A DNA stretch of 28,500 nucleotides from Glandiceps talaboti (lineage: Eukaryota; Hemichordata; Enteropneusta; Spengelidae): assembly GCF_964340395.1 (NCBI RefSeq), contig NC_135549.1, positions 1,595,001 through 1,623,500 on the forward strand, in the 5' to 3' direction. The notes below the pieces were generated by a model. The model did not search any database. It saw only the letters and a list, made by a program, of their open reading frames with translations, and had not been told where the DNA came from. A program made the translations under genes and the position numbers. Positions 1 to 8,840 of the stretch are shown here, in pieces (the first letter of the stretch is position 1; each line of letters starts with the position of its first letter).

Positions 1-286
1 ATTTAAAAGAGCAGTCCTAGACGTATATGATTGCTGTCAACTCAAGAGAATACACGTCTTGGCAACATCTGAGTCTTGTTTGACATTTATTATACGTTTC
101 ACTATCAGTTTGTAATAAGCTTACATGTATTTGCATAAGTGACATTATTTGCACGTTTTCCTTATATTTCAGTCATGTGATTCTTTTTATTTTATTTCTT
201 GGGGCATAAATGGTTACAGCCCGCAACCATGCCAAATATGTTATTGTAATCGTCACTATTGAAGATGGTACTTGCATGTATTGAAA

Positions 287-287
<1 letters not shown>
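1..287. other. AT-rich non-coding flank, nothing recognised
   Basis: No open frame of useful length, splice-site pair or repeat is evident before the tetranucleotide array begins. Several CpG dinucleotides are present, as in the rest of the first 5 kb. It is probably intergenic or intronic DNA. Confidence 0.5.
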
Positions 288-317
<30 letters not shown>

Positions 318-351
318 CATACATACATACTACATACATACATAAATACAT

Positions 352-388
<37 letters not shown>

Positions 389-512
389 TACATACATACA
401 TACATACATACATACATACATACATACACACACACACATACATACATACATACATACATACATACATACATACATACATACATACATACATACATACATA
501 CATACATACATA
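288..512. repeat. (CATA)n microsatellite with embedded (CA)n tracts
   Basis: About 225 bp of nearly pure CATA/TACA tetranucleotide, interrupted by two CA dinucleotide runs (about 366-387 and 427-438) and single-base interruptions near 330 and 344. Every frame of it opens into Tyr-Ile-His-Thr or Met-Tyr-Val-Cys repeats with no coding character. The mixed TACA/CA structure is typical of replication slippage. Confidence 0.97.
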
Positions 513-825
513 CGATTTCGGATACAAAATTATATATATGTATATAAACAGACAAATTTAGTCTACACCGTTTGTACACGCTACAACTCTATGACTTGTC
601 AACCAGTTGTGAAATGCTAAATGGTCTCGGGTTATTGACTGCTTAGTACAGCTGATTGAACCCTATCTAAAAAGGAAAAAAAGCGACGAAAGTGTGTGCT
701 TGTTGTTGTAATCATAGGGTTATATGACTTGCTTTTAGTCGTTCAGATTGCTGGATAATTGTCATTATTTAAGGCCAATAAATGGAACGTAAAACTTCAT
801 TATTTTCAAATTTCTTTTCATTTTT
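513..825. other. Non-coding spacer between two tandem arrays
   Basis: Unique AT-rich sequence with about ten CpGs. I see no exon, RNA gene or mobile-element end. An AATAAA at about 778-783 is not preceded by a recognisable coding exon, so it is not called as a polyadenylation signal. Confidence 0.4.
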
Positions 826-1309
826 GCTTCTATGGAGAGAACATAATAACTGCAGCACTACGTCCAATTGCTTCTATGGAGAGAACATAATAACTGCAGC
901 ACTACGTTCAATTGCTTCTATGGAGAGAACATAATAACTGCAGCACTACGTTCAATTGCTTCTATGGAGAGAACATAATAACTGCAGCACTACGTTCAAT
1001 TGCTTCTATGGAGAGAACATAATAACTGCAGCACTACGTTCAATTACTTCTATGGAGAGAACATAATAACTGCAGCACTACGTTCAATTGCTTCTATGGA
1101 GAGAACATAATAACTGCAGCACTACGTTCAATTGCTTCTATGGAGAGAATATAATAACTGCAGCACTACGTTCAATTGCTTCTATGGAGAGAACATAATA
1201 ACTGCAGCACTACGTTCAATTGCTTCTATGGAGAGAACATGATAGCTGCAGTATTACGTTCAATTGCTTCTATGGAGAGAATATAATAACTGCAGCACTA
1301 CGTTCAATT
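826..1309. repeat. 44-bp minisatellite, 11 copies
   Basis: Eleven head-to-tail copies of a 44-bp unit, each starting GCTTCTATGGAGAGAACATA and continuing through a CTGCAG site to CACTACGTTCAATT. The array is exactly 11 x 44 bp with no indels. Copies differ by one to a few substitutions; the copy near 1225-1265 is the most diverged (CATGATAGCTGCAGTATTACG). The unit is not a multiple of three and carries stops, so it is not coding. Confidence 0.97.
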
Positions 1310-1881
1310 GTCCATATTCCTAAGAATGTTAGCTATATAAAGAATAGAAATGACACTATGTCATTTAAATGAGATGAAATCACCTTCCGCTCACTTTTTT
1401 GATATTTTCTTTACGTTACAACGAGCATCCACTTATTGGAGGTCAATAACTGTTATATTACTCTTTGTTGGCATGTACTACACTAGAATACAGTCACTAT
1501 CAGTGTCCCGGATGACGAATAGAATCGTCGATATTCTGAGATTACACTAATGATTTCTATGAGGGATGTGACAGGTCCAGCAAATAGACAGGCTATCAAA
1601 CTTTTTCAATTTTATTTACACATGCATTACAAATGGTCAAGAACTATGTGTAAATCTGTGGAATTGTTAGTTGTACATTTCTGGCAATACTAGTCAACTT
1701 ATTAAGTTTAAAAAATTCAAATGACACTGATCGGTCTTTGTCCTTTGTTTTCTTTTAAAATTGAGAAAAAACAAGATTTTTCAAATTTCTTATGGTTCAA
1801 ACGACTGATTTATAGAAAGAAAATGTACCAGAATTACTGTGTTAATAAATGCATTTATAGAAGTCTTATGTAAGGTCCGTA
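1310..1881. other. Non-coding spacer, nothing recognised
   Basis: AT-rich unique sequence. A 66-codon open frame at 1350-1550 (+) has no recognisable domain, no clear splice context and a composition expected by chance. No RNA gene or mobile element is evident. Confidence 0.4.
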
Positions 1882-2795
1882 ATACTACAAATAGCAGTGG
1901 TCCTAAAGTATAATAACCATCACTTCATTTAGTGGAATCACTAGGTATACTACAAATAGAAGTGGTCCTAAAGTATAATAACCATCACTTCATTTACTGG
2001 AATCACTAGGTATACTACAAATAGCAGTGGTCCTAAAGTATAATAACCATCACTTCATTTAGTGGAATCACTAGGTATACTACAAATAGCAGTGGTCCTA
2101 AAGTATAATAACCATCACTTCATTTAGTGGAATCACTAGGTATACTACTAATAGCAGTGGTCCTAAAGTATAATAACCATCACTTCATTTAGTGAAATCA
2201 CTAGGTATACTACAAATAGCAGTGGTCCTAAAGTATAATAACCATCACTTCATTTAGTGGAATCACTAGGTATACTACAAATAGCAGTGGTCCTAAAGTA
2301 CAATAACCATCACTTCATTTAGTGGAATCACTAGGTATACTACAAATAGCAGTGGTCCTAAAGTACAATAACCATCACTTCATTTAGTGGAATCACTAGG
2401 TATACTACAAATAGCAGTGGTCCTAAAGTATAATAACCATCACTTCATTTAGTGGAATCACTAGGTATACTACAAATAGCAGTGGTCCTAAAGTACAATA
2501 ACCATCACTTCATTTAGTGGAATCACTAGGTATACTACAAATAGCAGTGGTCCTAAAGTACAATAACCATCACTTCATTTAGTGGAATCACTAGGTATAC
2601 TACAAATAGCAGTGGTCCTAAAGTACAATAACCATCACTTCATTTAGTGGAATCACTAGGTATACTACAAATAGCAGTGGTCCTAAAGTACAATAACCAT
2701 CACTTCATTTAGTGGAATCACTAGGTATACTACTAATAGAAGTGGTCCTAAAGTATAATGACCATCACTTCATTTAGTGGAATCACTAGGTATAC
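1882..2795. repeat. 65-bp minisatellite, 14 copies
   Basis: Fourteen copies of a 65-bp unit with the core ATAGCAGTGGTCCTAAAGTA, then CATCACTTCATTTAGTGGAA and CTAGGTATAC. The period is constant at 65 bp. Variants are mostly single transitions (AGTATAATA versus AGTACAATA) plus CAAATAG versus CTAATAG and AGCAGTGG versus AGAAGTGG. AGTACAATA units cluster in the middle and second half (about 2295-2700), which indicates local duplication of variants. Confidence 0.97.
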
Positions 2796-2921
2796 AATTT
2801 TCTGTAGGACTTCTAAAGAATATCCGATTCTCATGATCCACTAATCATACCATGGTTAATTTCAATACTGATAAGATTCAACCAAATTTTAATCACAAGT
2901 TTCCCTTATCTTATCTTACAG

Positions 2922-2951
2922 GTCATTCAAGCATTTGGTATGGCAGTTAAA
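2922..2951 (+). CDS. Possible 30-nt micro-exon of an unidentified gene
   Basis: A pyrimidine-rich tract (TTTCCCTTATCTTATCTTACAG) ends in AG at 2920-2921, and a consensus donor GTAAGT starts at 2952. The 30 bases between are open in two frames; in phase 0 they read VIQAFGMAVK. Both splice sites are strong and the length is a multiple of three, as expected for a micro-exon that can be skipped without frameshift. No neighbouring exon of the same gene could be identified and ten residues are too few to name a family. A chance pairing of acceptor-like and donor-like sites is quite possible. Because the surroundings are CpG-rich and it lies upstream of the likely start of the JmjC gene, it would belong to a different gene. 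Confidence 0.3.
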
Positions 2952-2984
2952 GTAAGTAATCAAAATTGTATATGTATGTACTAG

Positions 2985-3271
2985 TATGAGGGTTATCGTT
3001 GACCTCGTGAGTTGTTAAACCTACGCTGGAGTATCTTATCACTGTGGTCAGGGTTCGAACCCTGGGTCTGGATTTAATTCAATTGATCACGTTGTAAATA
3101 GGAAAATTCTTAAGTTAGAATCTACCGAACAACGCACTATTAGGTTTTCTTCAGATCACTCCGTGTTCTTCCAGCACAGAACCCACGAAGGACGATCTTC
3201 ACTGGACTTCTTGAGAAACAAGTCCAAGTTAAATGAAAACTCAATAGAGCTATATTCCAGTATAAATAAAG

Positions 3272-3345
<74 letters not shown>
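2985..3345 (+). mobile_element. Possible tRNA-derived SINE with (ATC)n tail
   Basis: GGTTCGAACCC at 3052-3062 matches the internal RNA polymerase III B box of tRNA-type promoters. It sits inside a perfect 16-bp palindrome, CAGGGTTCGAACCCTG (3049-3064). The plausible A-box region about 35-45 bp upstream is only weakly matched. The 3' end reads TATATTCCAGTATAAATAAA and passes straight into an ATC trinucleotide tail, the arrangement of SINEs that borrow a LINE 3' end. No flanking target-site duplication could be assigned. The left boundary is approximate. Confidence 0.45.
3272..3345. repeat. (ATC)n trinucleotide microsatellite
   Basis: About 24 uninterrupted ATC repeats. One plus-strand frame reads as 24 consecutive histidines inside a 108-codon open frame (3163-3489), but that frame only joins the putative SINE body to the microsatellite and has no other protein character. 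It is best read as the SINE tail. Confidence 0.95.
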
Positions 3346-3499
3346 GTTTGGATTGATAGCCGATTTAACAATATTATTGTATTAATGAGTTTTGATAATA
3401 CATCCACGCATGACTTGACGCTACTACTAGGTTTCAGTACACCGGACCAGAAGTCAGTTTATGACCACTGGGGACTCAGGCTCACTTAGTTTTGTTTAC

Positions 3500-3537
3500 A
3501 AAAACAAACAAACAAACAAACAAACAAACAAACAAAA
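3500..3537. repeat. (AAAC)n microsatellite
   Basis: About nine AAAC repeats directly following the left 27-bp arm. It is the mirror of the TTTG run beside the right arm. Confidence 0.93.
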
Positions 3538-3677
3538 CCAAGTAAATGAAGAAATAAAGAAATAAAGAAATAATGACAAACATCAGCAAAAGAGTAATCA
3601 CAAATCAGTGTCAACAATGTTTCACTGTATCAAGAATTAGTATGTTTTCCTGCATGCGAAATAGTCACAATTGCACG

Positions 3678-3877
<200 letters not shown>

Positions 3878-3904
3878 GTAAACAAAACTAACTGAGCCTG
3901 AGTC

Positions 3905-4140
3905 ATGTGATATGACTGCAGACTACTTCCATAGACCTGATGACTGGCAATCGTATACGCGTATTTTAGGCCTTCTCTTTGTTTCCATCCAAGGAAAAAA
4001 ATTCGTATATTTTGCGGAAATAAGATAAAACTCATTAGCTTTGTCACAAAGTAGATATTACTAAATCCTTCAGAGTTGTCTCAACTATAATAAAGCAAAA
4101 TTTATGCCTTTTTGGGCTTTTACGCGATATAAAATCGTGC
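3905..4140. other. Unique CpG-containing spacer
   Basis: Between the inverted-repeat pair and the candidate promoter region. It includes ACGCG twice (near 3957 and 4123). No coding signal is evident. Confidence 0.35.
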
Positions 4141-4910
4141 CTGGTGCACATGGGACTCATTCACATGTTTGAACGTGTACGTGTAGTACGTGTACTGTAC
4201 TTGCGCACTTACAGTAACTTGTTTGGTGGTGTGAGGGACGTGCGTCTTGCAAAATCACCACTTCTTTATCGATCACAAGCACTTCCGGGCACTGGGGTGA
4301 AAGTTGACGTTCGTCTTACTGTATAGGTTCTTCATACAGAGGGTATGTTTCCTGGATTGGTGGGATAACCAAAGATTATTATTGACAGAACTACGCATTG
4401 AGGCTCTGGTTTTGTGACAGAACATACTAGTGTACAAGTAGACCCAGATCTTATGGGCTGTAACGAGACGTCAAGTCTACATCGGCCAGAGCTAGTAGTA
4501 GTAGAAATTTGTGTTCGGGAAGGGAGCGATCAATAATATGACGAAAGCCTGTAAGTTTTAACATAATCATTAATCTTACGTAGTATTCAAAGACTTGTCC
4601 CCAGTGTGAATCCTGTCGTTACCTTGATCATAGCCTGATCTGATGGTAAGTCACTGTAGACACTCGTTTTGACGCCAGCGTTAATATTGAACTGACAAAC
4701 TTCCACACAAATTTCTTCCTTGTTTGTGGTGTGGGTCGTGGTTCGAATTTCAAGATCTCTAGAGGAGGTTCGAAGCCATATTAACATTAGCGTCAAAACT
4801 ACACACAAGTGCATGCAAATTACATGCCTTCAATAACTATTATGAGTTAAACTCAGGGAGGTTGTTACACTCTAGCTCACATGCACGCATAGCTATATGC
4901 TGTGAAAAAA
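4110..4910 (+). promoter_or_regulatory. CpG-rich candidate promoter and 5' exon region
   Basis: By hand count this stretch has roughly 30 CpGs, several times the density of the DNA downstream of 5 kb. It contains an ETS-type site CTTCCGGG (4282-4289), a CRE-like TGACGTT (near 4303) and GACGTCA (4467-4473). Two consensus donors follow: GTAAGT at 4551 (after GAAAGCCT) and GTAAGT at 4646 (after TCTGATG). A 5' untranslated exon ending at one of these could splice to the acceptor at 13146 in front of the JmjC ATG. No TATA box or initiator can be assigned with confidence. Placement is inference from composition and short motifs; it could instead serve an unseen or divergent gene. Confidence 0.35.
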
Positions 4911-5619
4911 ATGACTGCAGAGAGCACCGGGTACAACCACAACAAGCCCTCTCACAGATATCCAAAGTATGGCACACTGGCATTTACCCATATCTAATAC
5001 CATTTGAACGGTGACACTGGGGGACAAATTAAACTTTGCTATATGCATGCATGGAAGTATAACCCACTATACTTCCATGCTATATGTGTAGCATCATCAT
5101 AGTGAAAGTTTCAACAAAGTATTTCTCTGTAAATGTAGGCGTGAAGTATACAGTTGTGAGGTAAATTGATAAAGTCACATTGTTAGAGTCACTTAAAAAA
5201 ATAAAATTTATTTCATAATGGCAATTGTCTCTGTTCTGTCTGATGGATTACAGTTCTTTCAACTGTAGCCAAGTATTAGCTTAGTGCAACTCTTCATTGT
5301 TTAGTATTCAAACCACTGTCAAGATCTGAGATGTACTGTCAGCATAGAGTAATGTATTGACTAAATACATCAGTATTCAACAAATGAGATTACCGTTTGA
5401 CAAGACACATGAGATCCTAATCAATCTAAGTATTGGCTCAAAAACAAAATGGCAGAAAAGAAAAAACTAGAACAGATAAACCTGAACATAAAACCGGGAT
5501 GCTGCTTGACAAAAGTTTCTCCTGCCATAAAATGAAAATTAGGAATCTCTTTCATCTGTCAGAATCTGTCAGAGTCTAGTTACAGCTGCCATCTTGTGTT
5601 ACAATCACTGATTTAGACT

Positions 5620-5621
<2 letters not shown>
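4911..5621. other. Unique non-coding sequence containing a perfect hairpin
   Basis: CpG frequency falls through this stretch. The only local structure noticed is a 13-bp perfect stem at 5049-5080, listed separately. No coding exon or mobile-element end is recognised. Confidence 0.4.
5049..5080. repeat. Perfect 13-bp inverted repeat, 6-nt loop
   Basis: GCATGGAAGTATA (5049-5061) is followed by ACCCAC and then its exact complement TATACTTCCATGC (5068-5080). It would form a stable stem in either strand. No T-run follows and no known family is recognised, so no function is assigned. Confidence 0.85.
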
Positions 5622-5675
<54 letters not shown>

Positions 5676-5680
5676 CGCGC

Positions 5681-5741
<61 letters not shown>
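5622..5741. repeat. (TG)n dinucleotide tract with a GCGCGC interruption
   Basis: About 120 bp of alternating purine-pyrimidine sequence. It is TG on both sides of a central GTGCGTGCGCGCACATGTG block at about 5669-5688. Alternating CG/TG tracts of this length are classic candidates for left-handed Z-DNA. Cys-Val repeat open frames across it are artefacts. Confidence 0.95.
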
Positions 5742-5742
<1 letters not shown>

Positions 5743-5884
5743 AAGGGAGGAGGGTTTCAACATTTTCCAGACTGATTGTTATTACAAAGACATTCTGTCA
5801 ATTTTATAGATGCATGTTTACTAATTCAACAGCCATGGTTTATCAGAATGAGTTTAGAATAGTTACCCCATGAGATTGATAATG

Positions 5885-6312
5885 GTATGTAATAAGCTAT
5901 ATGGACAACATGTAAAATTGTGTATAGTATGTCATGTAATAAGCTATAAAGTATGGTATGTCATGTAATAAGCTATATATTAAACATGTAAAGTATGGTA
6001 TGTCATGTAATAAGCTATATATTAAACATGTAAAGTATGGTATGTCATGTAATAAGCTATATATTAAACATGTAAAGTGTGGTATGTCATGTAATAAGCT
6101 ATATATTAAACATGTAAAGCACGGTATGCCATGTAATAAGCTATATATTAAACATGTAAAGTATGGAATGTCATGTAATAAGCTATATATTAAACATGTA
6201 AAGTATGATATGTCATGTAATAAGCTATATATTAAACATGTAAAGTATGGTATGTCATGTAATTAGCTATATATTAAACATGTAAAGTATGATATGTAAT
6301 GTAATAAGCTAT
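5885..6312. repeat. 42-bp minisatellite, about 10 copies
   Basis: Head-to-tail copies of a 42-bp unit centred on GTCATGTAATAAGCTATATA, followed by TTAAACATGTAAAGTATG. Regular 42-bp spacing runs from about 5957 to 6293; the first one or two copies are shortened or diverged. Because 42 is a multiple of three, one plus-strand frame stays open for 102 codons as a 14-residue repeat, but the array has no start context or splice signals of a gene. It is followed by a short decayed stretch with GTTTAAA repeated three times near 6353-6368. Confidence 0.93.
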
Positions 6313-6414
6313 TACCTTATGGCTATATATGTTAGTGTGGTATGTAATGTAAAGTTTAAAGTTTAAAGTAATTTAACAATTGTATACTGTAATGTGTGTT
6401 AGTTGTATAGCCAG

Positions 6415-6625
6415 GGATTTGAGACAGGATAATGAAATACAGTTGAAATATAGGAATCTTGAATCACACTTTTCCATCTCATATAAGAAAATTGAGCATG
6501 GTAGGTTTGACAATTTCAGAAATTTAGTTCACAGATTGAACTTTAAAAGTACAGCAAAACTGATCAAAAATCTAATTTCCGTTCGGCAGGAACGCAGTCA
6601 GCCTACATGTAATGTGATTTCATAA
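6415..6625 (+). CDS. Possible terminal coding exon of an unidentified gene
   Basis: After an acceptor-like TTAGTTGTATAGCCAG (AG at 6413-6414, alternatively 6409-6410) an open frame runs to a TAA at 6623-6625. It encodes about 70 residues beginning DLRQDNEIQLKYRNLESHFS and ending RQERSQPTCNVIS. The mix of charged and polar residues (many Arg, Glu, Asp, Gln, Ser, His) is more protein-like than the Ile/Tyr/Phe/Lys-rich translations of the surrounding AT-rich DNA. No signal peptide, membrane segment or known motif is seen, and I do not recognise the family. If real, it would be the last exon of a gene whose upstream exons are not identified, or an alternative last exon of the transcription unit starting near 4.5 kb. 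A chance open frame remains possible. Confidence 0.3.
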
Positions 6626-8840
6626 TATAGAATACTTGTATTGAAAATAGTTAAACAAGAATGGTAAATATATTAAAACATCTTAAAATATCAGTTTCTA
6701 GATGAAAAAATCCATTACTTTGACGACATTTGCCTAGAGACAGAAGTGATTTTAATCAAGAAGTGATGATTTTTATGCTATTTTAAACCGCGGACAGTGA
6801 AAGTAGTGCACCCTTTAGATGAAGTCGTCATATAGTTGCTAGTGATGCAGATAAAATTGCTAGATAAGGAGATAATTAAATAGTAACCAGTAGCTACAAA
6901 CCCATTACACTGTAAATTTCCATTTCTTTTCACATTCTTTGTGTATACGTCAAGTAATCAAGAATACATTTTGAGCAGTTGGTTTCCTTATTTCATTTGT
7001 ATTCATTGAATTATTTCTAAAAAATATTATTTCCAGGCTATGGTTCCAGCAATTTTTTCATGAATAAGTAACAGTACAGTATTGTATTAATGTCAATATT
7101 AAGGTTTTGACCCCCAAAGTAGGTTGCTCATTGCTCATTATCATTCAAAGATTTCATGATATGTATGAGCTTATCCCAGGTGATATTTTATCATTATGAA
7201 AATTTTTTATATTGTGTGTTTCATATTATTTAAAGTTTTCATAGCATGTATTGGTTAATCCCAGGTGATAATGTTCATCGATATTATTATTATTATTATT
7301 AATGTCATTATTTACAGTTCTCATTGTAAATATGAGTTTACCACATTCGTAATTCTTCAATATCTGAATATTCATAATCTGTGTGTGAGGTAACCGTTTT
7401 AGCGCAATACACAAGTTAACCCAGGTAATGACTGTTTTTAAAGAATACGTGAGTTGAAAACAGTGTGTGTACTTTAAGGCATGGAAACTTGGTATGAACA
7501 AAGCAGGTGAAATTTCCATTCCTGTTATTATTGGGACTGTAGTAAAATGGCTCAGGGATCTCTGGTAGGAGAAGTAAGAAATAAGTATTATAAAACCAGA
7601 AAAAAATATGTGTAGTTCTGAAATCAAGTCATACCTTGGTTGTTCCCACGACTAGAAATAATATTGTAGATGAGCCATGAAAATTTCACAAGAAAAAAAT
7701 ATTGATAATGGAAAAATTGGTTAAATCTATACAGGAAGTAAAATTGTAAATTCAGTTATATGATATTATTAGGTTACAGTATTTCACTGACCCTCAGCGC
7801 AATACAATCATAAAATATTATATTAACAGTTTACATGATCAACTTGTTTACCTTCTTGCAGTCTTGGAACTGTACATTTCATTTTTTCATACATCAAAAA
7901 ACTCAAATATTGTACATATCAAGTTAGACTATGAAATGTCTGAGGTGCCTATTCTCAGTAATGTAAGGAAAAATCAGTTCATTATTAAATAATTGTCACC
8001 ACATTCTTACTGGTGTGACAGTCTTGAATCAACCTAATTATGACAAAATTAACAATCTGGTGTCATATTGTGAAACAACTTCACGTGAATGTGGATTTCT
8101 AACAAAATAATTTAGCAACTGTTCCAAACATTATTAAGATTTTATTATTATCAACATTTTACAGTATATTCTCAGATTTTACATTCTATTGTATAGGCCC
8201 CCCAAAAAATTGTGTCTGGTCAGGAGAATTTGTCAAAAATGGTGCAATGACGCAATTTTTTAAATATGTATATATATTTTTTTATTCTCAACAAACCCAG
8301 TCAGTCAGTCTACTATTTATGGCAGTTGCTGTTCTTTTTATTTACTACTTTAGAGCAAGTGCATATGTGGGGCAGATGTCATTTGCTTGTTCATGTTCAT
8401 GATTGGCTCTGCAGTTGTCTTCACTGAAGTAGGGAGGGTTATTTTTGTGTTTCCCCATGGATCTGCAGACTGCATATGCTGGACAAACATGAAAAAAAAA
8501 GACTGGCGTGAGGGTATTTAAGTGATGCGTGCACTGACAAAAAACATTTTTTTTTTTTGCCATATTCTCAAATTTTCCACTCTAACATTAACATTTGATT
8601 GAAATAATTGTGTGAGACAACATTGTATATTAAAGTTAATAACAAAAACAAGACAAACTATAAACCTAAACTTTACCATAAAAATACTATTATTAGACTA
8701 AGTCCATTATTTAGGGGTTCACTATTTCAAAGTTAATGTATGCATACTTGACATTATCATTATGGATTTTACCTAAGTTTTTCTTTTCATCTATTACATG
8801 TGTTTATATAGTTTACTGAAAGCATTAAAATTATGATTTA
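6626..8840. other. 2.2 kb AT-rich sequence, mostly featureless
   Basis: No exon is called with confidence. A diverged repeat built around CCCAGGTGATA is visible at about 7150-7440. Two minus-strand open frames (7226-7627, 133 codons, and 8345-8563, 72 codons) have no recognisable domain or splice context. The stretch is CpG-poor, in keeping with intronic sequence of the downstream gene. Confidence 0.4.
7130..7440. repeat. Diverged interspersed repeat around CCCAGGTGATA
   Basis: A block containing ATGTATKRGYTWATCCCAGG followed by TGATA-TTCATC-like sequence occurs near 7160-7190 and 7243-7280. A more decayed relative, AGTTAACCCAGGTAATGA, lies near 7411-7430. The spacing is irregular, so this may be an old, decayed tandem array. 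An ATT trinucleotide run lies at about 7281-7300. Confidence 0.45.

Noticed and set aside
3000-3070. A functional tRNA gene
   Set aside because: Only the B box is convincing. No cloverleaf with a paired acceptor stem and anticodon arm can be drawn, and no T-run terminator follows.
3163-3489. Open frame with 24 consecutive histidines
   Set aside because: The histidines are the (ATC)n tail of a putative SINE; the flanking residues show no domain.
4740-4780. Additional B-box-like sequences (GGTTCGAATTTC and GGTTCGAAGCC)
   Set aside because: They lack the full consensus, have no A box at the right distance, and no element boundaries or tail were found.
5958-6266. 102-codon open frame of a 14-residue repeat
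   Set aside because: A by-product of the 42-bp tandem unit. There is no non-repeat protein-like sequence attached and no splice signals.
8345-8563. 72-codon minus-strand frame with several Cys and His and mixed composition
   Set aside because: Somewhat protein-like, but no family, splice sites or homology could be recognised, and the long T-run inside it (about 8548-8558) makes a stretch of Lys codons at its start. Not strong enough to call.
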